This document shows positions 7,462 through 12,964 of a stretch of DNA of 12,964 bases, piece after piece. The DNA lies in the NCBI GenBank assembly GCA_023230755.1, contig JALNWS010000123.1, positions 1 through 12,964 of the forward strand. Reading direction: 5' to 3'. The first letter of the stretch is position 1. Each line of letters opens with the position of its first letter. The translations under genes were made by a program, and so were the position numbers. Source of the DNA: Azoarcus sp. (GTDB taxonomy: Bacteria; Pseudomonadota; Gammaproteobacteria; Burkholderiales; Rhodocyclaceae). Below the pieces are notes generated by a model, which was not told the origin of the DNA, did no database searches, and was given only the letters and a program-made list of their open reading frames with translations.

Positions 7462-7722
7462 ATGCGCTGGCTACTGCGCGGACTGATCCGCGGCTATCAG
7501 CTCTTCATCAGCCCGCTGCTCGGGCCGCGCTGTCGTTTCTACCCGACCTGTTCGCACTACGCGCTCGAGGCCATCGAAACCCATGGCGCACTGAAGGGCA
7601 GCTGGCTGGCCTTGCGCCGGCTGTTGCGCTGCCATCCCTGGGGCGCAGGCGGGTTCGATCCCGTTCCACCTGTCTGCTGCAAGGACCATCCCCCGCACGA
7701 AACACATACGCACCGGCACTAG
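7462..7722 (+). CDS. yidD: Membrane protein insertion efficiency factor YidD
   Basis: This 86-residue protein belongs to the YidD family of small, amphipathic, inner-membrane-associated factors that help YidC/Sec insert membrane proteins. The whole conserved core is present: RGLIRGYQLFISPLLGPRCR, then FYPTCSHYALEAIETHG, then LRRLLRCHPWGAGGFDPVPP, including conserved cysteines 24, 30 and 57. The ATG at 7462 starts the family's usual N-terminus but lacks a clear ribosome binding site. An upstream in-frame GTG (7411) lies inside the hairpin and would add unrelated residues. After the core comes a tail, VCCKDHPPHETHTHRH, with two cysteines and five histidines. Most bacteria carry yidD next to rnpA and yidC; here it sits between dksA and a DUF2868 membrane protein gene. 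Its stop overlaps the next gene's ribosome binding site, so it probably shares a transcript with that gene. Confidence 0.94.
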   Translation: MRWLLRGLIRGYQLFISPLLGPRCRFYPTCSHYALEAIETHGALKGSWLALRRLLRCHPWGAGGFDPVPPVCCKDHPPHETHTHRH

Positions 7723-7732
7723 GAGCCGCAGT

Positions 7733-9142
7733 GTGAATCCTGCCGCGCCACTTTCCAAACTGGAACACCGCTGGCTGGCCGAACTTGTTCGCCGCCACGA
7801 GTCCCGCCATGGCCGCCTCGAAGATGCTGTCGAGCTGGCGGAGGCACGGCGTGCGCCGCCCGATCTCGAAACCCGCATCTGTCGTCGCGCCGAACTCCTG
7901 TCCACACGGGAGGGCTGGCGTGATGCCATCGTACGCTGGCATGGCCGCGCACGGCTGACCCTTGCCTTTGCCTGCGTACTGGCGCTGGTGCTCGGCACCG
8001 GCACCGCGGCGGCCGTGCTTGGCGATGGCAGCCGGCCAGTCAACGTGGTGTGGGCGCTGGGCGGTCTGCTCGGGGTGCACCTGTTCAGTCTCTTGCTGTG
8101 GCTGTTTGGCACGCTTGTGGCCGGTCGTGGACGCACGCGTGGCGGCAGTGCGTTGGGCACGGTGTGGCTGCGCCTGGTCAGCGTGTTCGATCGCAGCCCC
8201 GCCGCAGCCGAGCTGCCGCTCGCGCTGGGCGGCTTGCTCGCCCGCGGCCGCCTCGCAAGCTGGGGGCTGGGCGCAGTCAGTCATCTGTTGTGGTTCCTGG
8301 CCCTCGTGGGGGCTGCAGCGGGTTTGCTGGGCTTGCTGGCGGTGCGTCGCTACGGCTTCGTGTGGGAGACCACGATTTTGCCGGGCGACGCCTTTGTCTC
8401 GTTGACCACCGTGCTTGGCGTCCTGCCCGGGCAGCTTGGTTTCCCGGTGCCGGATGCCGCGCAAGTGATCGCCAGCGGCGACGCTGTTATGGCGGGCGAG
8501 GTCGGCCGCCGTGCGTGGTCGGGCTGGCTGCTGGGTTGTGTGCTGGTGTATGGCGTGCTGCCAAGAGTGTTGTTGACGCTGCTTTGCGCGCAGGCGTGGC
8601 GGCGTGGGGTGAGCCGTTTGGCGCTCGATCTCTCACTGCCCGACTATGCCCGCCTGAGACCGCGATTGTTGCCCGACAGCGAACGCATCGGCGTCAGTGA
8701 CCCCGCGCCGGAGCGGGTACAACGACCGGGACGCCGTGGACACACCGCTGCAGAAGCCGGTACTGCGGTCATTGTGGCGCTCGAGCTTGGCACAGATCTG
8801 CCTTGGCCGCCGGTCGGCTGCGCAGCTTTGGCTGTCGATGGTGGCCGTCTCGACAGTCGTGACCAACGTCGTGCGGCGATCGCCCGCTTCGGTGCGGCGC
8901 CGCCCGCGCGCCTGCTGATTGCAATCGACCCGCGGTTGACCCCGGATCGCGGCACGCTTGGCCTTGTTGCCGAGCTTGCCGACTACGCCGGTGAAACCAG
9001 GGTATGGGCGCTGCCTGTGCCCGATGGCACGAGCGGCCGCCTGGGCTTGTGGCAGGATGGGCTGTCTGGCCTTGAACTCGATGAGGGCGCATTGATGGCG
9101 GATCAGGATCAGGTGCTTGCATGGCTGGAGGCGGCCGCATGA
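7733..9142 (+). CDS. DUF2868-type four-helix membrane protein, function unknown
   Basis: This 469-residue protein is of unknown function, and I assign it to DUF2868 from its architecture and its partner gene. The N-terminal ~73 residues are charged and probably cytoplasmic. Four hydrophobic helices lie at about 75-97, 105-130, 182-206 and 263-287, with a 55-residue, probably periplasmic, loop between the third and fourth (WETTILPGDAFVSL region). The C-terminal ~180 residues look soluble and alpha/beta, with strand-like blocks AVIVALELGTDLPWPP, ARLLIAIDPRLTPDRG and TRVWALPVP that would suit a Rossmann-like cytoplasmic domain. The GTG start at 7733 has AGGAG (7721-7725) seven bases upstream. 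The gene begins 10 bases after yidD and overlaps the GTPase gene by ATGA, so the two products are probably made together and may form a complex. No catalytic motif is recognised. Confidence 0.85.
   Translation: MNPAAPLSKLEHRWLAELVRRHESRHGRLEDAVELAEARRAPPDLETRICRRAELLSTREGWRDAIVRWHGRARLTLAFACVLALVLGTGTAAAVLGDGSRPVNVVWALGGLLGVHLFSLLLWLFGTLVAGRGRTRGGSALGTVWLRLVSVFDRSPAAAELPLALGGLLARGRLASWGLGAVSHLLWFLALVGAAAGLLGLLAVRRYGFVWETTILPGDAFVSLTTVLGVLPGQLGFPVPDAAQVIASGDAVMAGEVGRRAWSGWLLGCVLVYGVLPRVLLTLLCAQAWRRGVSRLALDLSLPDYARLRPRLLPDSERIGVSDPAPERVQRPGRRGHTAAEAGTAVIVALELGTDLPWPPVGCAALAVDGGRLDSRDQRRAAIARFGAAPPARLLIAIDPRLTPDRGTLGLVAELADYAGETRVWALPVPDGTSGRLGLWQDGLSGLELDEGALMADQDQVLAWLEAAA
9127..9131 (+). promoter_or_regulatory. 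Ribosome binding site fixing the GTPase start at 9139
   Basis: GGAGG lies seven bases before the ATG at 9139, inside the end of the DUF2868 gene. An in-frame ATG at 9121 would add only MAGGGR and has no such site. The site also supports translational coupling at the ATGA overlap. Confidence 0.7.
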
Positions 9143-10512
9143 ACGCACTGCTGCGCGTGGCCGTAGTCGGTCATACCAACACCGGCAAGACTTCTCTGCT
9201 GCGGACGCTGGCACGCGATGCCGGCTTCGGGGAGGTGTCGGATTCGGCCGGCACCACCCGTCATGTCGAGGGTCTGCGCCTGATGGCAGATGATCAGCCG
9301 GTGGTCGAGCTCTATGACACGCCGGGCATGGAAGATGCCATCGCCCTGCTCGAATTCATCGACGAGCTGGTGCCGCCGGGTGCACGGGCGGACGGACCTG
9401 ACCGCATCAACCGCTTTCTGGCCACTGACGAGGCGGGGGCCCGCTTCGAGCAGGAGGCCAAGGTATTGCGCCAGTTGCTGGCGAGCGATGCTGCGCTGTA
9501 TGTGGTCGATGCCCGCGATCCGGTACTGCCCAAGCACAAGGACGAACTGGTGCTGCTCGCCAGTGCCGCCCGCCCCTTGCTGCCGGTCCTGAATTTCGTC
9601 GCCTCGCCGGCTGCGCGTGCCGACGACTGGCATGCGGCGCTGGCACGTCTCGGTCTGCACGCAGTCGTGCGTTTCGACACTGTGGCACCGGCGGTCGATG
9701 GCGAGCGGCGGTTGTTTGAAACCCTAGCGACCCTGATGCACAGTCATCGCCCTGCGCTCGAAGCGTTGATCGCAGACCGTGAGGAAGAGGCGGAGTCGCG
9801 CCGCCTGAGCGCGCGCCGGCTGGTGGCGGAACTTCTGATCGAACTCGCGGCCCGCCGCGATCTGGTCGATGCCGATGATGATGCGGCTTTGCGCACCGCC
9901 GTCCACACCTTGCGTGAAACGGTGCGTGCGCGCGAACAGGCATGCGTCGAAGCCTTGCTGCAGCTCTACCGCTTTCGCCCGGACGATGCGCGTGCAGCAG
10001 AACTGCCGCTTGCCGACGGGCGCTGGGACGACGATCTGTTCAACCCCGAGACCCTGCGCCAGATGGGCATTCGCCTCAGCACGGGGGTTGCAGCGGGTGC
10101 AGCGGCGGGGGTGGGGATCGATCTGATGACCGGAGGAATTACGCTCGGGGCCGCCGCGGCATTGGGTGCGGTGGCCGGTGGCCTGTGGCAGACCTTCGGC
10201 CACTATGGCGAGCGCATTGCTGCCCGTCTGCGCGGTCATCACGAACTCACCGTGGACGACGCCATTCTTCGCCTGGTCGCGCTGCGGCAGCGGCAGCTGC
10301 TGACCGCGCTCGAAGGCCGCGGTCATGCGGCAATGATGCCAATCGAGCTGCCGCAGGCGGTCGCGCCAGAGTCCGACCCGGACAGTGCCGACTGGCGCGA
10401 GGGCCGCCTGCCCGACGCCTTGATGCTGGCACGGGCGCATCCCGAATGGGCCGATGAAGGCGACGACGACAAGGATGATGCCGAGCGCAGCCTCGCCGAG
10501 TATCTGCGCTGA
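9139..10512 (+). CDS. Era-like P-loop GTPase with DUF3482-type C-terminus
   Basis: This 457-residue protein has a TRAFAC-type GTPase domain at about 1-200. G1 is GHTNTGKTS (residues 11-19), the G2 threonine lies in SAGTTRHVEG (39-40), and G3 is DTPG (60-63) within VVELYDTPGMED. At the expected G4 site, after YVVDARDPVLPKHKDEL, the sequence is NFVA (152-155) rather than NKxD, so guanine recognition may be unusual. A long charged helical region follows (about 200-300). A Gly/Ala-rich hydrophobic segment (about 314-354, GIDLMTGGITLGAAAALGAV) comes next and could dip into or bind a membrane. The C-terminus is strongly acidic. The ATGA overlap with the DUF2868 membrane protein gene suggests the GTPase works at the inner membrane with it. 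The cellular function is not known to me. The gene ends 21 bases from the convergent helicase gene. Confidence 0.88.
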   Translation: MNALLRVAVVGHTNTGKTSLLRTLARDAGFGEVSDSAGTTRHVEGLRLMADDQPVVELYDTPGMEDAIALLEFIDELVPPGARADGPDRINRFLATDEAGARFEQEAKVLRQLLASDAALYVVDARDPVLPKHKDELVLLASAARPLLPVLNFVASPAARADDWHAALARLGLHAVVRFDTVAPAVDGERRLFETLATLMHSHRPALEALIADREEEAESRRLSARRLVAELLIELAARRDLVDADDDAALRTAVHTLRETVRAREQACVEALLQLYRFRPDDARAAELPLADGRWDDDLFNPETLRQMGIRLSTGVAAGAAAGVGIDLMTGGITLGAAAALGAVAGGLWQTFGHYGERIAARLRGHHELTVDDAILRLVALRQRQLLTALEGRGHAAMMPIELPQAVAPESDPDSADWREGRLPDALMLARAHPEWADEGDDDKDDAERSLAEYLR

Positions 10513-10525
10513 GCGCTTTCGCGCT
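10512..10525. terminator. Short hairpin between convergent genes
   Basis: AGCGC (10512-10516) and GCGCT (10521-10525) pair around TTTC in the 21-base gap between two convergent genes. It is well placed for a two-way transcription stop but is only five pairs long and lacks T-runs on either side. I regard it as a weak candidate. Confidence 0.3.
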
Positions 10526-10533
10526 GCGCCGGA

Positions 10534-12198
10534 TCAGGCCTGGTCAGGTGCCAGCACTGCAGCGGCCCGTTCCGATGCGACGAAGATGACCTTCATCGTC
10601 GCCCGCGTTGCACCGACGAAGAGTTTGCGCATCGTCAGCTCATCGAGCGCCTCGAAGTCGATCTCGGTAAAGATCACGCACGGGGCGGACTGGCCCTTGA
10701 AACGATAGACCGAATCGATCAGCAGCTCGCCTTCGCTGTATTCGGCTTCACCGAACAGGTCGTACCGACCATGGAAGGCGCGCAGGCGGTGCGGACCGAG
10801 GTGGGTGAGCGGGGTGAAGCGCGAATACTCGCGGCCGCGAAAGCTGACGATGGCGATCATGTCGCGGCGAAAACCGAGGCCGATGGCACGGGTAATGGCA
10901 CGCTTGGTGGCTTCCATCAGGCCAGTCTCGTCGTGCCAGCGCATGACTTCCGGTTCGCTGTCTGCCACCGGACTGCCAGCTACGATGGGCGTGGGCAAGG
11001 GCAGGCGGTCGTTGAGCAGCTCAAGCACGTCGGCCGGGGTGCGATAGTTGGTGTCGGCAGTGAGCCCGGCCCAGCCCGGCAGCTTGACCGGTTCGCGTCC
11101 ATAAAGGTTCTGTAGCGGATCCTCCAGCCACCAGGCGCGGCCCTCGGGAGTGAGCAGTGCGAGCAGGCTGTCGCGCCACGCATCGGTGAAGTCCTGGCCT
11201 TCGTCCACGATCAGCTCGTCAAAAAGCCAGGCTGGGTCCTTGGTGCCGTTGGCGAGCAGGGTGGCGAAGTCGGTTTCCATGCGGCGAAAGCGGTCTGCTG
11301 CTGAAAAATCCGGCGTGCGGCCGGCCGCACGCAAGCGGCGGTCGCACAGTTGGTGATAGGTTGCGACTTCACCGCCGGGCGGCACGACGCGCGCGAAATG
11401 ATCGGCCAGCGGGCGGTTGTAACATACATAGAGGGGCCGCCGGCCGGCGTGCAGGGCGTCGGTGTAGGCGGCGAGCGCGAGCTGGGTCTTGCCGCTGCCG
11501 GCGGTGGCGGTGACGCGCAGCCGGTGTGGATGCAGGCTGATGCGGCGCGCCCATTCGGCCAGCCCGCCCGAAAGCCGCGTGGTCAGCGCCACCGCCTGCC
11601 CCGCGAGCGCCTGCACGTCGGGCACCAGCTCCAGGAGCTCGGCGAAAAAGCGATGCAGGGCGGGGCGATGGGCGGCGGTGCTGGCCCTGGCAACGTCGTG
11701 CTGCGGCCCGCACAGCTCGCGCACGATGTCGAGCAGGTGGGCGCGACGGGTCGCATCGACGATGCGGGCCGGGTCCAGCCCTGCCGTGCCGGGCTGACGT
11801 ACGGTGTAGTCGGGGCAGTAAAGCAGGGTGTCGAGCACTGGTTCGGCACCACCGAGCAGCGGTCGCAGGCGGGCACGGAGGGCGTCGGCAGTGCGGGCAA
11901 GATCCACGCTGATGTCCCGGTTGCGGCGCTTGCCGGGGCGTAACAGACCGGCGACACTTTCGTCGAGAAAGCCGGATTGCTGTTCGATCAGCAGGATGCG
12001 TCCGTCCGGGCCGAGGATGACGAAGCCGATCTCGCCAAATACGGCATGCTGCCCTTCGGCGCGGGTCCAGTGCAGGCCGTGGTAAATGTTGAATTCGTGC
12101 GGCAGGCCTTCGGCCAGCAGGGCAAGCGTGGCCAGTTCGCGGCCTTGTGCGCCGTTTGCAGGAAGGTGCCGCCAGCCCTCGGGGTGGACGCGGGCCAT
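10534..12198 (-). CDS. UvrD-like superfamily 1 helicase/ATPase with degenerate NERD-like N-terminus
   Basis: This 554-residue protein carries SF1 helicase motifs: Walker A ATAGSGKTQLA (Lys237), Walker B/motif II LIVDEGQDF (Asp332-Glu333), a motif III-like WLEDPLQNLYG, motif V DSVYRFKGQSAPCVIF and motif VI LFVGATRAT (near 527). The core is shorter than UvrD or Rep, with small accessory subdomains. The N-terminal ~200 residues include GEIGFVILGPDGRILLIEQQSG (55-76, written here in part), which resembles the NERD nuclease-related domain (family pattern E-[IL]-D ... E-x-K). Here the Asp is Gly58 and the Lys is Gln74, so nuclease activity is doubtful. A role in DNA repair, RNA handling or defence is possible, but none is shown. 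Start choice is uncertain: ATG 12198 gives MARVHPEGWRHL, while ATG 12207 and GTG 12306 are in frame. None has a good ribosome binding site. Confidence 0.85.
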   Translation of the reverse strand: MARVHPEGWRHLPANGAQGRELATLALLAEGLPHEFNIYHGLHWTRAEGQHAVFGEIGFVILGPDGRILLIEQQSGFLDESVAGLLRPGKRRNRDISVDLARTADALRARLRPLLGGAEPVLDTLLYCPDYTVRQPGTAGLDPARIVDATRRAHLLDIVRELCGPQHDVARASTAAHRPALHRFFAELLELVPDVQALAGQAVALTTRLSGGLAEWARRISLHPHRLRVTATAGSGKTQLALAAYTDALHAGRRPLYVCYNRPLADHFARVVPPGGEVATYHQLCDRRLRAAGRTPDFSAADRFRRMETDFATLLANGTKDPAWLFDELIVDEGQDFTDAWRDSLLALLTPEGRAWWLEDPLQNLYGREPVKLPGWAGLTADTNYRTPADVLELLNDRLPLPTPIVAGSPVADSEPEVMRWHDETGLMEATKRAITRAIGLGFRRDMIAIVSFRGREYSRFTPLTHLGPHRLRAFHGRYDLFGEAEYSEGELLIDSVYRFKGQSAPCVIFTEIDFEALDELTMRKLFVGATRATMKVIFVASERAAAVLAPDQA

Positions 12199-12300
12199 TT
12201 TCAGCATTGCGCGGGGGCCGGAGCGGAAGGCAAAACAGGGGTGACGGTCATGTGCGGATTCAATGTGCGGGCGGGGTTGAGGGCGCCAATGGCGCAACTT

Positions 12301-12316
12301 TGGCACAAGTCTCGCT
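12301..12316 (+). promoter_or_regulatory. Sigma-54-like -24/-12 element upstream of the MarC gene
   Basis: TGGCACAAGTCTCGCT matches the sigma-54 pattern TGGCAC-N5-TTGCW at all fixed positions but one (C for the second T of the -12 block). The -24 GG and -12 GC keep the required spacing. Transcription would begin near 12327, about 75 bases before the MarC start. No enhancer-binding site was identified, and a weak alternative -10 box TATGCT lies at 12339-12344. The match could be chance. Confidence 0.3.
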
Positions 12317-12401
12317 GCTGTGCCCGTGGTCGATGCGCTATGCTCGACAGCCGCGGGGCGAATGCGGCATCCGTCGCCCCCAGTTTCGACACGGAATCAC
12401 C

Positions 12402-12964
12402 ATGGAAACACTGAAAGTCTTCATCACCCTGCTGGCCCTGATCAACCCGTTCGGGGCGATCCCGATGTTCCTCAGTCTCACCGCCACGCAGACGCCGTCG
12501 CAGGTGCGTGGCACGGTGAATACAGCGTCGGTCGCTACCGCAGTGGTGCTGGGCGTGTCGGCCCTGTTCGGACAGACGCTGCTGAGCATCTTCGGCATCT
12601 CGATCGCTTCCTTGCAGGTCGGGGGCGGCATCCTGCTGTTCGTGCTGGCGTTCAGAATGTTCAACGCCGAACCCACCCGCGCCCGCACCACGCCAGAGGA
12701 AGCGCACGAGGCCGCCGAGCGCTCAAGCATCGCGGTCGTGCCGCTTACCATTCCGCTGCTGACCGGTCCCGGTACGGTGAGTACGGTCATCATCTATTCC
12801 GAGCGCGCCCAGCACTGGTGGGAGATGCTGATTCTGGTGGTGATCGGCCTCGTCATCGGCAGCGTGGTGTGGGGCACGCTGCGCCTCGCCGGCCCCATCA
12901 GCCGGCTCGCTGGCCAGACCGGCCTCAATATCATGACCCGTCTGATGGGTCTGGTGCTGGCGGC
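12402..12964 (+). CDS. MarC-family inner-membrane protein, C-terminus beyond window
   Basis: The frame is open from ATG 12402 to the right edge, giving 187 codons. MarC/UPF0056 proteins are about 200-215 residues long, so only the end is missing. The protein is very hydrophobic, with about five transmembrane segments in view. Family signatures are present: KVFITLLALINPFGAIPMFL near the N-terminus, PLTIPLLTGPGTVSTVIIY in the middle, and TGLNIMTRLMGLVLAA at the edge. The function is unresolved; an early proposed link between E. coli MarC and multiple antibiotic resistance was later withdrawn. Some relatives resemble small-molecule transporters. CGGAA (12392-12396) precedes the start. The gene is divergent from the helicase gene. 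The closeness of an efflux operon about 5.5 kb away is probably coincidental. Confidence 0.92.
   Translation, partial: METLKVFITLLALINPFGAIPMFLSLTATQTPSQVRGTVNTASVATAVVLGVSALFGQTLLSIFGISIASLQVGGGILLFVLAFRMFNAEPTRARTTPEEAHEAAERSSIAVVPLTIPLLTGPGTVSTVIIYSERAQHWWEMLILVVIGLVIGSVVWGTLRLAGPISRLAGQTGLNIMTRLMGLVLA

Noticed and set aside
7508..8464. 318-codon minus-strand open frame opposite yidD and the DUF2868 gene
   Set aside because: It is Gln/Arg/Ala-rich without motifs and overlaps two well-supported genes on the other strand.
12199..12306. N-terminal extension of the helicase from GTG 12306
   Set aside because: The extra 36 residues (rich in Arg, His and Pro) show no domain character, and the start codon is not preceded by a good ribosome binding site. 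It remains possible but is less likely.

Overview
This GC-rich window, with strong G/C preference at third codon positions, looks like chromosome from a betaproteobacterium. Rhodocyclales such as Thauera, Azoarcus or Aromatoleum are my best guess. That placement rests on overall protein flavour, a cysteine-poor DksA and a DUF2868/DUF3482 gene pair; no marker gene is present to prove it. I see no rRNA, tRNA, CRISPR array, insertion sequence, prophage gene or attachment site. No gene-free gap reaches 300 bases.

Left part (1-6833): the 5' end of an adenosine/adenine deaminase gene runs off the left edge on the minus strand. Next comes a classic efflux locus. A minus-strand TetR-family repressor gene is divergent from a three-gene plus-strand operon: periplasmic adaptor lipoprotein, AcrB-type inner-membrane RND pump, and OprM/NodT-type outer-membrane lipoprotein. 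The junctions are tight: 11 bases between the first two genes and an ATGA overlap between the last two. The divergent region holds a good sigma-70 promoter whose -10 box lies inside a double palindrome, very probably the repressor's operator. The likely logic is that the repressor keeps its neighbour operon off until a ligand releases it.

Middle part (6961-10512): dksA encodes the RNA-polymerase-binding stringent-response cofactor, in a form that keeps only one of the four classical zinc cysteines. A perfect 13-bp inverted repeat follows it. Then comes a compact unit of yidD (membrane-insertion factor), a four-helix membrane protein of the DUF2868 type, and an Era-like GTPase of the DUF3482 type. 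The last two genes overlap by ATGA. The GTPase keeps its P-loop and DTPG motif but lacks a normal NKxD guanine-specificity motif, and it carries a glycine/alanine-rich hydrophobic segment. This membrane-protein/GTPase pair is the least understood part of the window and the best candidate for an undescribed system.

Right part (10534-12964): a convergent minus-strand gene encodes a UvrD-like superfamily 1 helicase/ATPase with an N-terminal NERD-like nuclease segment whose catalytic residues look lost. Divergent from it, a MarC-family inner-membrane protein gene runs off the right edge.
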